Shown piece by piece: positions 1 to 8,360 of a stretch of DNA of 64,000 nucleotides. Position numbers and translations under genes: made by a program. The notes under the pieces are model-generated. The model made no database searches, had not been told where the DNA came from, and was given only the letters and a program-made list of their open reading frames with translations. Origin of the DNA: Actinoplanes missouriensis 431 (GTDB lineage Bacteria; Actinomycetota; Actinomycetes; Mycobacteriales; Micromonosporaceae); NCBI RefSeq assembly GCF_000284295.1, contig NC_017093.1, positions 6,386,001 through 6,450,000 on the forward strand. The letters are read 5' to 3'. Numbering within the stretch: position 1 is the first letter of the stretch; each line of letters begins with the position of its first letter.

Positions 1-148
1 CACCCTGCCGATGCTCGTGCACAGCAAGGGCGTCGTCATGTTCGACTACCCCGCCGCGTGCGTGGTCGCGGTCGTCGAGGTCGCCCTCTCCCTGGCCCTC
101 TACTGTCTCTACCGCTGGGTGTTCACCAATGCTCGTATGGTCGCGTAA
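1..148 (+). CDS. ABC transporter permease, C-terminal fragment
   Basis: Only the last 48 codons are present, read from base 2 and ending at a TAA at 146-148. The fragment has one strongly hydrophobic segment (VVAVVEVALSLALYCLYRWV) and a short basic tail, as at the C-terminus of a binding-protein-dependent inner-membrane permease. The next permease starts inside it (20-nt overlap), so the two are translationally coupled. By analogy with 2-aminoethylphosphonate importers, which carry two different permeases side by side, this is probably the partner (PhnU-like) subunit; that assignment rests on context, because too little is visible to recognise the family directly. Confidence 0.7.
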   Translation, partial: TLPMLVHSKGVVMFDYPAACVVAVVEVALSLALYCLYRWVFTNARMVA

Positions 149-1082
149 CGGCCGCTGGTCCGTGTGGGCCGCGTTCACCGTCGTCTTCGTCCCCGTCGTG
201 GTCGCCCCGTTCGCCGTGCTGGTGGCGGCCGCGTTCGCCGCCGAGTGGAACGGCGTGCTGCCCGGCGGCCTCACCACCGGCCACGTGCAGGCCGCCCTCA
301 CCGGCCTGAACCGGGCGAGCCTGCTGGTCAGCCTGCAGACCGCGGCCGCCGCCGGGCTGCTCGCCGTGCTGGCCGGGACGTGGGCCGCGATCGCCCTGTC
401 CACCGCGCCGCGCCCGCTGCGCCGGGTGGCCGACGCGCTGCTGCACCTGCCCGTCGCCATCCCGTCGGTGGTCGTCGGGCTCGGCCTGCTCGTCGCGTTC
501 AGCCGGCCGCCGCTGCTGCTCAACGGCACTCGCTGGCTGGTGCTGGCCGCCCACGTCATCCTGGTGCTGGCGTTCTCCTACAGCACCGTGGCCGGCGCGC
601 TGTCCCGCCTCGACCCGTCGTATGCCCAGGTCGCGGCGTCGCTCGGCGCCCACCCGGCCCGGGTGCTGTGGCGGATCCGGCTGCCGCTGCTGCTGCCCGC
701 GATGGCCGCGGCGGCGGCGCTGGCGATCGCGCTGTCGATGGGCGAGGTCGGAGCGACCATCATGGTCTATCCACCGGACTGGCGGACCCTGCCGGTCACC
801 GTCTTCACGCTGACCGACCGGGGCGAGACCTTCGACGCCTCGGCGGCGACGCTGGTGCTGCTGGCGGCGACGTTGCTGCTCCTGCTCGTGCTGGGGAGGC
901 TGGCCCGGCCCCGAGCCACCCGGCGGTTCTCGGCATCGGCGACGAATGCGTTTCTAAACACCACGCCGCTGTCGAGAATGCGTCAGCGGCCGCTCTCGGG
1001 ATCGCCGTCGTCACCAGAGTCACGGCGCCGAGACACACCGCCTCTCCCGGAAACCCTGCGGGGCAACGAGTATCAGGTCTAA
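129..1082 (+). CDS. ABC transporter permease, probable 2-aminoethylphosphonate importer subunit (PhnV-like)
   Basis: Integral-membrane subunit of an ABC importer. About six hydrophobic segments occupy residues 10-255, and the cytoplasmic EAA-type loop that docks the ATPase is visible at about 169-190 (AASLGAHPARVLWRIRLP). The stretch SRPPLLLNGTRW and the segment GEVGATIMVYPPDW resemble actinobacterial permeases annotated for 2-aminoethylphosphonate, hence the tentative substrate. Family members normally end soon after the last TM helix, near residue 260. Here the frame runs on for about 57 residues rich in Ser/Thr/Arg/Pro with weaker third-position GC bias, suggesting that the original stop was lost. 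The ATG at 129 overlaps the preceding permease. Confidence 0.7.
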   Translation: MLVWSRNGRWSVWAAFTVVFVPVVVAPFAVLVAAAFAAEWNGVLPGGLTTGHVQAALTGLNRASLLVSLQTAAAAGLLAVLAGTWAAIALSTAPRPLRRVADALLHLPVAIPSVVVGLGLLVAFSRPPLLLNGTRWLVLAAHVILVLAFSYSTVAGALSRLDPSYAQVAASLGAHPARVLWRIRLPLLLPAMAAAAALAIALSMGEVGATIMVYPPDWRTLPVTVFTLTDRGETFDASAATLVLLAATLLLLLVLGRLARPRATRRFSASATNAFLNTTPLSRMRQRPLSGSPSSPESRRRDTPPLPETLRGNEYQV

Positions 1083-1540
1083 ACCTCACCCGGTCTGCGA
1101 ACCCACTAGTCAGGTGTGTCGGAAAGTTGTCAGGCTGACCATCGGGAAGGTTTTTACCATCATCCGAGCGTCTACTTCCCGCTAGCACTTGAGGGCTACT
1201 ATAGATCCTCTGTTCGAGGAATCCCTTCGGTTCGGGAGGAAGCGTTGATCATGCGACAGCCCGGGGCACCCCGGAAATGAATTAATGAAAGTCTTTCGGC
1301 ATGGCTGACCGGAGCGCGGCTCCGGTGGAGCGTCACCGTGAACGGAAAGGCACTGCATTGATCCACGAATGATTTCTCGCATCTGCGGATCCGGATAAAG
1401 AAACCACGTTCGCATGTGACGGCCCGGATGGCGGGCCGTCACATGCTCTGTACCGCCACCATTTCCCGGCAGCAGCCTCCTCGGCATCATCAGTTCTCCA
1501 TGCCATTACCTCCGTTGAACCACTTCCTGGCACGCCTGCA
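1083..1540. other. Intergenic region between convergent genes
   Basis: No convincing gene. The segment is markedly less GC-rich than its surroundings around 1130-1300. It holds a strong hairpin (listed separately), a smaller 7-bp hairpin with a 3-nt loop at 1309-1325 (CCGGAGC/GCTCCGG), and a ten-codon frame (1251-1280) behind a good GGGAGGA ribosome-binding sequence. The last is too short to call. The stretch 1085-1250 holds nothing I recognise. Confidence 0.5.
1412..1446. terminator. Bidirectional hairpin terminator
   Basis: Perfect 15-bp stem: arm GCATGTGACGGCCCG at 1412-1426 and its complement at 1432-1446, with a 5-nt loop. There is no T-run on either side, which is common for actinobacterial terminators. 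It lies between two convergent genes, so a bidirectional terminator is the natural reading. Confidence 0.6.
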
Positions 1541-2368
1541 TCACCGGCCATCTTGCGAACTAGGGTATTTGCCCCAATTATCCCATCTTAGGTCATACCT
1601 GATGCCCACCTTCGGCGAGTCGGGCGAGTAGCAGGCCTCCGTCGTCGCACCGTTGTCCGACCAGTCCACGTCGTGCCCACCAGCACCGATGGTGCGCCAG
1701 CTCTCGGCACGCTTCCGGGACGGGCGGGACCGCCTCGCCACGATCGCCCTCGGCGCTTGATCGCTCGGAAACACGACCTTCAAGGTCAGCTTCGCCAGCG
1801 GACTGGAGACGATCTTCGCCAGGATCGGCTCGAACTCCCCACTGGCGTCGAAGAGTTCCTGCTCCAGGTGGATCAGAGTCTCTTCGCCCTTGCTGAGTGG
1901 CTGGTCGAGATGGACGTAGTAGTGCCGCCGCCCGGAGATCTTCTCCCTGGTCTCGCAGATGCGCTGGGACCCGTTGGCCACGCGGACCGTACTGGTTCCC
2001 ACGCCGGTCCAGCGGTAGGTGTTATGAAAGAGATTTACATTGTCGCGGTTCGCGCGGATCCTTATCTTTATGGTCTGCGTCTGACGGCGCAGGTCAGCGG
2101 CATCGAATCGATAGATGTATTCCGCGGACACCCATCTATACATCGGCGTGGAGGCCCGGCGAAAGAGAATCACCGACGCGCCCAGCATGCATGCGGACAC
2201 CAGAAGAACGGCGACACTCAAACCGAGGTACGGGCTCCGGAGTCCGAATCCGACGAGCCACGCCAGCCCCGCGCCGCAGGCGAGCAGGAGCCACGCCACA
2301 TTGCGGTAGGCGCCGATCCGAGCCCCGAAACTCAGGAGAGGATCCGGTGAGCCACTGGGCAGGCTCAT
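1541..2368 (-). CDS. Hypothetical two-TM protein with a beta-rich C-terminal domain
   Basis: I do not recognise the family with confidence. Residues 22-42 and 47-69 are two adjacent TM helices. The remaining 205 residues are soluble and look beta-rich (alternating strands such as TIKIRIRANRDNVNLF and LTLKVVFPSDQAPRAIV), with a C-terminal Gly-Lys-Tyr-Pro tail. The topology (two N-terminal TMs plus a beta domain) recalls membrane effectors such as Cap15 of CBASS, but no nucleotidyltransferase or other defence gene is adjacent, so this is only a structural analogy. Base composition is visibly less GC-rich than the flanking genes, with ATA, TTA-like and AAA codons, which suggests horizontal acquisition. 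GGAG precedes the ATG by about ten bases. Confidence 0.6.
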   Translation of the reverse strand: MSLPSGSPDPLLSFGARIGAYRNVAWLLLACGAGLAWLVGFGLRSPYLGLSVAVLLVSACMLGASVILFRRASTPMYRWVSAEYIYRFDAADLRRQTQTIKIRIRANRDNVNLFHNTYRWTGVGTSTVRVANGSQRICETREKISGRRHYYVHLDQPLSKGEETLIHLEQELFDASGEFEPILAKIVSSPLAKLTLKVVFPSDQAPRAIVARRSRPSRKRAESWRTIGAGGHDVDWSDNGATTEACYSPDSPKVGIRYDLRWDNWGKYPSSQDGR

Positions 2369-2570
2369 CCGATGACTCCGGGGAATCCTCCACTACGAAG
2401 TGGCATCACTATCGCCCCCATTTCGCGAAAGCCACTCACAAATTTCCGACCTCCCTGTTTCGGCGCCACGGAAGACTGCCCCCGCACAACGGCGCCATGC
2501 CGCACACGAAGTCCGCGAATGCGGGCCGCGGGGCGGGATCCGCCCATTGGGGTGATCGCCCGGGTCCCAC

Positions 2571-2616
2571 GCATCGACCCTGCCGCACGCATCGACCCTG
2601 CCGCACGCATCGACCT
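2571..2616. repeat. 18-bp tandem repeat, 2.6 copies
   Basis: GCATCGACCCTGCCGCAC occurs twice exactly (2571-2588, 2589-2606), followed by a partial third copy to 2616. It sits in the roughly 300-bp divergent intergenic region 2369-2666, 50 bp upstream of the hydrolase gene. No other element is evident in that region. Confidence 0.85.
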
Positions 2617-2666
2617 TGGCCCACCACGGCAGGAGCCGGGCGACCGGCGCCCGGTAGCCTGCCGCC

Positions 2667-3503
2667 ATGGTCAGCTGGCAGATGCGCGGTGTCGGGCTCT
2701 TCACGCGACTGGTGTATCGGCGTCGCTACGCGACCGCGGCAGCCGGGCTGCGCACCCTGAACCGGCCCAAGGGCCCGTCCGCCCCGCCGGCGTCGCTGGC
2801 CGCCACCCGCTCGACCGTCAACGGGTTCCCCGTGTACCGGGTCGGCGAGGCGGAGACGGCCGTGATCTATCTGCACGGGGGCGCCTACACCAGCGAGATC
2901 GTCAAGCAGCACTGGTCACTCATCGGGTTCCTCGCCGAGCAGACCGGCTGTGCGGTACACGTACCCATCTATGGCCTGTCGCCGAAGCACCACGGCCTCG
3001 AAGCGCTCGATCTGGTCAGCGAGGTCATCCGTGGCCTGGACAGGCCGTGCCATCTGGTCGGCGACTCGGCCGGCGGCGGGCTGGCGCTGCTGGCCGCGCA
3101 GGCGAACAGGGGGCGCGTCGCCGGCCTCACGATGATCGCCCCGTGGCTGGATCTGACCATGTCGAACCCGGGGATCGACGCGGTCGAGCCGCACGACCCG
3201 TGGCTGTCCCGCGCCGGGCTGCGGCCGGTCGCGGACGCCTGGACCGGCGGTCTCCCGCTCGACGACCCACGGCTCAGCCCGATCCACGGTGACCTGGACG
3301 GGCTGCCGCCGACGCAGATCCTGGTCGGCACCCGCGACATCACCCTGCCGGACTGCCGGCTGCTGCGTGACCGGCTGCCCGCCGGCACGACGCTGACCTA
3401 TCACGAGGAGCCGGGCGCGATCCACGTCTATCCGCTGCTGCCGGTCCCGGAGGCACGCGCCGGCCGGCGCGCCATCGTGGACCACATCCGCGCCTGTAGT
3501 TAA
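2667..3503 (+). CDS. Alpha/beta hydrolase, hormone-sensitive-lipase (family IV) type
   Basis: Probable cytoplasmic esterase or deacetylase. The oxyanion-hole motif HGGA lies at 70-73. The nucleophile is Ser134 in GDSAGG, the probable acid is Asp224 in GTRDI, and the probable His is His253 in AIHVYP. The order and spacing match the HSL/steryl-acetyl-hydrolase group, as does the length of 278 residues. There is no signal peptide; the N-terminus is basic and amphipathic (LFTRLVYRRR). It is monocistronic. The substrate cannot be deduced. Confidence 0.85.
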   Translation: MVSWQMRGVGLFTRLVYRRRYATAAAGLRTLNRPKGPSAPPASLAATRSTVNGFPVYRVGEAETAVIYLHGGAYTSEIVKQHWSLIGFLAEQTGCAVHVPIYGLSPKHHGLEALDLVSEVIRGLDRPCHLVGDSAGGGLALLAAQANRGRVAGLTMIAPWLDLTMSNPGIDAVEPHDPWLSRAGLRPVADAWTGGLPLDDPRLSPIHGDLDGLPPTQILVGTRDITLPDCRLLRDRLPAGTTLTYHEEPGAIHVYPLLPVPEARAGRRAIVDHIRACS

Positions 3504-3731
3504 TCGAGAATCACATGATTCGCGTCGTAAATAGACTGCTTGACGTGCGGTACTTCCCAACAAGTTAACGCTGAATTACAGTGCGTTCAGGCACCGCGGG
3601 GCCACCCGCCGGTCCGATCCTTCTCATGCTCCTGGTACCGCCGGCTGCTGACGCCGAGCGGTGCTCCGCCCTGCCGTTCTCCGGGCGGACTCGTCACACC
3701 GGCACGACCATCGCGTCGAAACGAGAGAGCC

Positions 3732-4973
3732 ATGCATAGCAATCGGGTCCTTTTCCGTGCCCTGACCGTGCTCGTGGTGGCCTCGGTGGCCGCCGCCGGC
3801 TGCGGCGGCACGTCCAGCACCGAGACGACCACCTCCACCCTGACCAAACCGCCGATCACCATCGGGTTCCTCAACCCCTCCGGCGGACCGGTGCCACAGC
3901 CGGGCACCGACACCGGCGTCCAGGCGGCGCAGTCCTACATCAACGGCGAGTTCGGCGGCATCAACGGCCACCCGATCGAGGTCGTCCCGTGCGACACCGA
4001 CACGACGCCGGAGAAGGCCCAGTCCTGCGCCAACACTTTCGTGGAGAAGAAGGTCGTCGCGGTCCTGGACGGCTACAACCTGTCGTCCAGCGCGGCCCTG
4101 CCGCCGCTGACCGCCGCGCAGATCCCGCTGGTCGGCATGATCCCGTTCGACTCGGTGACCGGCGCCAAGCCGGAGAACCGCGTCTTCTTCGCCGCCCCGC
4201 AGGCGTCCTTCCTGGTCGGCGCGCTGCAGGCGTTCCAGTCCGAGGGGAAGAAGTCGGTCACCCTGGCGCTCGTCGACACCCCGTCGTCGCACCAGACCAT
4301 CGACACCCTGCTGCCGGCGCTGTCCACGGCGCTCGGCATCCGGGCCAAGGGCATCTACTTCTCCCCGACCAGCCCGAACTTCACCGCGGTGGCCTCCGCG
4401 ATCGCCAAGGACAACCCGGACGTCGGCGGGCTCGTCGCGGCGCCGAGCGAGGCGGTCTGCACCGCGCTGGTCAAGGCGCTGCGGCAGCTCAATTACCAGG
4501 GCGAGATCTTCACGGCGGCCTGCACCGACTACATCAAGGACGCGCCGGAGCAGGCCGCCGGCGGCGCGCTCTACTCCTCGAACTGGCTGCCCACGGCGGC
4601 GCGGTACGCGCCCCCGGAGGTGCAGAGCGACCTCGCGATCGCCGAGAAGCACATCGCGGCGGTGGAGGGCGGGACCGCCGGGTATTACGCGTACGGTGAG
4701 TTCGCGCTCCTCGTGAACCTCGCGAAGGCCCTCACCGCGTCCGGCGCCACCGCGAGCGTGACCGGCGCGGACGTACTGAAGACGTTGAAGGCTCTGAAGG
4801 ACTTCCCCAGCTTCCTCGGCCCGAAGATCACCTGCGGCAGCGCCACCTCGCCCAACTGCACCACGCAGATGCTGCTGTTCAGCGTGCAGCCGGACGGCTC
4901 GACCAAGCCGGTCACCGACACCTGGATCACCCCGGCCGCACAGGTCCTCGGGGCCATCCCCGGCGCGGTCTGA
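3732..4973 (+). CDS. Branched-chain amino-acid-type ABC transporter, substrate-binding lipoprotein
   Basis: Extracytoplasmic solute receptor of the HAAT/Leu-Ile-Val family. A lipoprotein signal peptide ends in the lipobox VAAAGC with Cys24 as the lipidated residue, followed by a Thr/Ser linker and a type I periplasmic-binding fold from about residue 40 (ITIGFLNPSGGPV). The start at 3732 is chosen because it gives a proper signal peptide with a GAGAG sequence just upstream; an in-frame extension to 3540 has no coding character. The gene heads a four-gene operon whose next cistron starts 7 bp downstream. Family ligands range from amino acids to amides and urea, so the substrate is open. Confidence 0.88.
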   Translation: MHSNRVLFRALTVLVVASVAAAGCGGTSSTETTTSTLTKPPITIGFLNPSGGPVPQPGTDTGVQAAQSYINGEFGGINGHPIEVVPCDTDTTPEKAQSCANTFVEKKVVAVLDGYNLSSSAALPPLTAAQIPLVGMIPFDSVTGAKPENRVFFAAPQASFLVGALQAFQSEGKKSVTLALVDTPSSHQTIDTLLPALSTALGIRAKGIYFSPTSPNFTAVASAIAKDNPDVGGLVAAPSEAVCTALVKALRQLNYQGEIFTAACTDYIKDAPEQAAGGALYSSNWLPTAARYAPPEVQSDLAIAEKHIAAVEGGTAGYYAYGEFALLVNLAKALTASGATASVTGADVLKTLKALKDFPSFLGPKITCGSATSPNCTTQMLLFSVQPDGSTKPVTDTWITPAAQVLGAIPGAV

Positions 4974-4980
4974 CCCTGGC

Positions 4981-6909
4981 ATGGACCAGCTGCTGCTCTT
5001 CGTCACGCTCGGCTTCGCCGGCGGAGCGGTCTATGCGGTGATCGCCGCGTCCATCGTGTCCCTGCACGCCGCCACCGGAGTCCTCAACTTCGCCCAGGGC
5101 TCGCTGGCCCTGTGGGGCGTGTGGGTGGTGGCCGAGCTGCGGCGGAGCGGCACGCTCGTCCTGCCGGTCGGGTCGATCGGCCTGAGCCCCGAGCCGATGG
5201 CGGCCTGGCCCGCCGTCGCGCTCGGGGTGCTCAGCGTCGCCGGCCTGGCGCTGGCCGCGCACTGGCTGGTGTTCCGCCCGCTGCGTGCGGCGCCCTCGCT
5301 GGCCCAGGTGGTGGCGTCGGTCGGGCTGATGCTGGCGATCGCCTCCCTGGTGCCGCTGCGCTTCGCGACCGAGGGCGCGCTCGCGCCCGCGCTGCTCACC
5401 GACCGCACGGCCACCGTCGCCGGAGCGATCGTCAACGTCAGCGACCTGATCCTGCTCGCGACCGCTCTGATCATCGCGGGGGCGCTCTCGGCCTACCTGC
5501 GGTTCACCCGGTGGGGCGTGGCGACCCGGGCCGGCGCCGAGAACGAGCTCGCCGCCCGGCTGACCGGAATCGCGCCGGACCGGCTGGCCGCCGTCATGTG
5601 GGTGCTGACCGGCGCGGCGACGGCTCTGGTTGCCGTCCTCGCCGCGCCCACGCTCGGCCTCGATCCGATCGGCTACATGTTCTACGTCCTGCCCGGCCTC
5701 GCCGCCGCCCTGCTGGCCCGGCTCACCTCGATCATCGTGGCGTCCCTGGCCGGGCTCGCCATCGGCGTCCTGCAGTCGATCATCCTGCTGCTCAGCACGT
5801 CGGACGGCTGGCCGGCCTGGGCACAGGCCGGGCTCGGCGAGGCGGTGCCGTTCGTCCTCGTGGTCTTCGCACTGGTGGTCCTCGGCAAGAGCATCCCGGC
5901 GCGGGACGCGCCCGGCCCGGCCCGGATGCCGGCCGTCGTGCTGCCCACCCGGCCCTGGCCGGCCGCCGCGGCGCTGCTGATCGGCGCGGTCCTCGCCATC
6001 GGGCTGACGTCCGGCAGCTGGCGGTTCGGCGTCGTCACCTCGATCATCATGGCACTGATCGCGCTGTCGCTCGTCGTGCTCACCGGCTACCTCGGCCAGA
6101 TCTCGCTCGCCTCGATGGCGTTCGCCGGCAGCGGCGGGTTCCTGCTGTCCCGCATCACGATGACGTGGGACATCCCGTTCCCGCTGGCGATCCTGCTCGC
6201 GGCCGGCGTCGCGACGCTCGTCGGCGTGGTCGTCGGCCTGCCCGCGCTGCGGGTGCGCGGCGCCCAGCTGGCGGTGGTCACCCTGGCCGGCGCCGTCGCG
6301 GTGCAGCAGCTCGCGTTCGCGAACCCGGCGCTCACCCCGTTCGAGGGCAACCTGATCCACGGGCCCACCCTGTTCGGCTGGGACCTGGCGGTACGCAGCG
6401 GAACCGACCTCACCACGACGGCGTTCGCCGCGACGGTCGTCGTCATCGTCGGGGTGCTCGCCATCGCGGTGGTCCGCCTGCTGGCCGGCGGCACCGGGCA
6501 GTCGTTCCTCGCGGTCCGCTCCAACGAACGCGCCGCCGCGAGCGCCGGCATCAACGTGGCCCAGGTCAAGCTCGCCGGCTTCGCCCTCTCCGCGTTCCTC
6601 GCCGGGGTCGGCGGATGCCTGATCGGATACAGCCGCTCCCAGCTGTCCGTCGAGTCGTTCAACGTCGTCGTCGGGCTCAGCGTGCTCTGCATGGCGTACG
6701 TCGGCGGCATCACCCGGATCAGCGGCGCCCTCATCGCCGGCCTGATCGCGCCGCTCGGGGTCGTCTACACCCTGTTCAACAGCACCCTCGGCCTCGGCCG
6801 GTACTACACGCTGATCGCCGCCTGCGCCCTGGTCCTGACCGCGGTGCTCAACCCCGCCGGGCTCGCCGGCGGAACCACAGGCAAGCTGCGCCGGGAGGTA
6901 GCGCTGTGA
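4981..6909 (+). CDS. Fused LivH-LivM branched-chain amino-acid-type ABC permease
   Basis: One 642-residue polypeptide carries both permease halves that are separate genes in E. coli. Residues 1 to about 295 are LivH-like (N-terminal GGAVYAVIAASIV, then LNFAQGSLALWG), and about 320-642 are LivM-like (GYLGQISLASMAFAGSGGF, the cytoplasmic loop RSNERAAASAGI, then VKLAGFALSAFLAG). Both halves contain many TM helices. The fusion guarantees a 1:1 heterodimer-like channel. It overlaps the following ATPase gene by four bases (GTGA), so translation is coupled. Fused versions are known in Actinobacteria. Confidence 0.9.
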   Translation: MDQLLLFVTLGFAGGAVYAVIAASIVSLHAATGVLNFAQGSLALWGVWVVAELRRSGTLVLPVGSIGLSPEPMAAWPAVALGVLSVAGLALAAHWLVFRPLRAAPSLAQVVASVGLMLAIASLVPLRFATEGALAPALLTDRTATVAGAIVNVSDLILLATALIIAGALSAYLRFTRWGVATRAGAENELAARLTGIAPDRLAAVMWVLTGAATALVAVLAAPTLGLDPIGYMFYVLPGLAAALLARLTSIIVASLAGLAIGVLQSIILLLSTSDGWPAWAQAGLGEAVPFVLVVFALVVLGKSIPARDAPGPARMPAVVLPTRPWPAAAALLIGAVLAIGLTSGSWRFGVVTSIIMALIALSLVVLTGYLGQISLASMAFAGSGGFLLSRITMTWDIPFPLAILLAAGVATLVGVVVGLPALRVRGAQLAVVTLAGAVAVQQLAFANPALTPFEGNLIHGPTLFGWDLAVRSGTDLTTTAFAATVVVIVGVLAIAVVRLLAGGTGQSFLAVRSNERAAASAGINVAQVKLAGFALSAFLAGVGGCLIGYSRSQLSVESFNVVVGLSVLCMAYVGGITRISGALIAGLIAPLGVVYTLFNSTLGLGRYYTLIAACALVLTAVLNPAGLAGGTTGKLRREVAL

Positions 6910-7652
6910 ACCCACTGCTGTCCACCGAGGGACTGACCGTCCACTACGGCGGCGTCCGGGCCAACACCGGGATCAGCATCACCGCCGACGCCGGTGAGGT
7001 GGTCGGCCTGATCGGTCCGAACGGCGCCGGCAAGACCACCTTCGTCGACGCCGTCACCGGGTTCACGCCCGCGCAGGGCACGGTCACCGTGGCCGGCCGG
7101 CGCGTCGACACGCTCGCCCCGCACCAGCGCCGGCGCGCCGGGCTGGCCCGCACCTGGCAGGCCGGCGAGCTGTTCCTGGACCTCACCGTGCGGCAGAACA
7201 TCGCGGTCGCGGCCGGCCGCCGCCCGCTGCGCAACCTCTGGAACGACCTGACCGGCCGGCGCGAGGCCACGCACGAGACCGACGCCGTCATGGCGATGTT
7301 CGGCCTGGAACCGGTCGCCGACCGCCGTCCCGGCGAGCTCAGCCTCGGCCGCCAGAAGATCGTCGGCGTGGCCCGGGCGCTGGCCGGGACCGTCCGGGTG
7401 GTCCTGCTCGACGAGCCGGCCGCCGGGCTGGACACCGACGAGAGCGCCGCGTTCGGCGAACACGTCCGCACGATCGCCGGATCCGGCCCGGCCGTGCTGC
7501 TCATCGACCACGACATGACACTCGTCGCCGGCATCTGCGACCGGGTCTACGTCCTGGACTACGGCGCTGTCATCGCCACCGGGACGCCCGCTGAGGTGCT
7601 CGCCGACCCGGCCGTGCGCACCGCGTACCTCGGATCGGAGCTCGTCCCATGA
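6906..7652 (+). CDS. Branched-chain amino-acid-type ABC transporter ATPase (LivG-like)
   Basis: First of two ATPases of the importer, 248 residues. Walker A is GPNGAGKTT at about 37-45, the signature is LSLGRQK, and Walker B plus catalytic Glu is VVLLDEP, followed by a D-loop (AGLDTDE) and the switch His in LLIDHDM. It starts with GTG at 6906, overlapping the permease stop, and ends in an ATGA overlap with the second ATPase. LivG proteins usually have a slightly longer insert between Walker A and the signature; here this is present as the GRREATHETDAV stretch. Confidence 0.9.
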   Translation: MNPLLSTEGLTVHYGGVRANTGISITADAGEVVGLIGPNGAGKTTFVDAVTGFTPAQGTVTVAGRRVDTLAPHQRRRAGLARTWQAGELFLDLTVRQNIAVAAGRRPLRNLWNDLTGRREATHETDAVMAMFGLEPVADRRPGELSLGRQKIVGVARALAGTVRVVLLDEPAAGLDTDESAAFGEHVRTIAGSGPAVLLIDHDMTLVAGICDRVYVLDYGAVIATGTPAEVLADPAVRTAYLGSELVP

Positions 7653-8338
7653 CCGCCCTGCTGAGCCTGACCGCCGTCACGGCCGGTTACGCGGGCATCC
7701 CCGCCGTCCGCGATCTCGACCTCAGCGTGGCGCCCGGCGAGATCGTCGCGATGCTCGGCCCCAACGGTGCCGGCAAGACCACCACCCTGCTCACCGCGGC
7801 CGGCGTCATCACGCCGATGGCCGGCGCCGTCACCGCGTTCGGCCGGCCGCTGCGCAACCGGCTCGAGCAGAACGCCCGCGCCGGTCTCGTCCTGGTCCCC
7901 GACACCAGGGGCGTCTTCCACACCCTTTCGGTACGGGAGAACCTAGCCCTGGCCCGAGGCGGTCTCGACGAGGCGCTCGACCTTTTCCCGGCCCTGAACG
8001 ACCTGATGTCACGCCGGTGCGGCCAGCTCTCCGGCGGGGAGCAGCAGATGCTGGCGATCGCGAAGGCGCTGGTCCTGCGGCCCCGGGTGCTGCTGATCGA
8101 CGAGATGAGCATGGGGCTGGCCCCGGTCGCGGTGCAGGCCCTGCTGCCCAGCATCCGCGCCCTCGCCGACCGGCTCGGCGTCGGCGTCCTGGTCGTCGAG
8201 CAGCACATCGACCTGGCCCTGTCGATCGCCGACCGCGCCGTCGTGCTGCACCACGGCCGGGTCGTCCTGACCGGCAAGGCCGCTGACCTGCGCGCCGACC
8301 GCCACGCCGTGGCCGACGCGTACTTCGGGGCCGGTTGA
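7649..8338 (+). CDS. Branched-chain amino-acid-type ABC transporter ATPase (LivF-like)
   Basis: Second ATPase of the importer, 229 residues, the typical LivF length. Walker A is GPNGAGKTT (about 37-45), the signature is LSGGEQQ, and Walker B is VLLIDEM followed by SMGLAPV, a sequence characteristic of LivF rather than LivG. The H-loop is VVEQHID. ATGA overlap with the upstream ATPase. It is the last gene of the operon; a short 22-bp gap separates it from an unrelated DUF3592 gene. Confidence 0.9.
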   Translation: MTALLSLTAVTAGYAGIPAVRDLDLSVAPGEIVAMLGPNGAGKTTTLLTAAGVITPMAGAVTAFGRPLRNRLEQNARAGLVLVPDTRGVFHTLSVRENLALARGGLDEALDLFPALNDLMSRRCGQLSGGEQQMLAIAKALVLRPRVLLIDEMSMGLAPVAVQALLPSIRALADRLGVGVLVVEQHIDLALSIADRAVVLHHGRVVLTGKAADLRADRHAVADAYFGAG

Positions 8339-8360
8339 GCCCCGGCTCTACAGTCACACC

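Noticed and set aside
1251..1280. Ten-codon ORF behind GGGAGGA as a leader peptide
   Set aside because: No structural gene follows on the same strand, and the composition gives no regulatory codons. Kept only as part of the intergenic description.
3540..3731. Longer N-terminus for the branched-chain amino-acid-type receptor
   Set aside because: It would bury the lipoprotein signal peptide; 3732 gives a standard N-region, hydrophobic core and lipobox.
4927..6915. 660-codon antisense frame over the fused permease gene
   Set aside because: Composition is dominated by Arg, Gly, Asp and Gln; the plus strand carries clear permease motifs.
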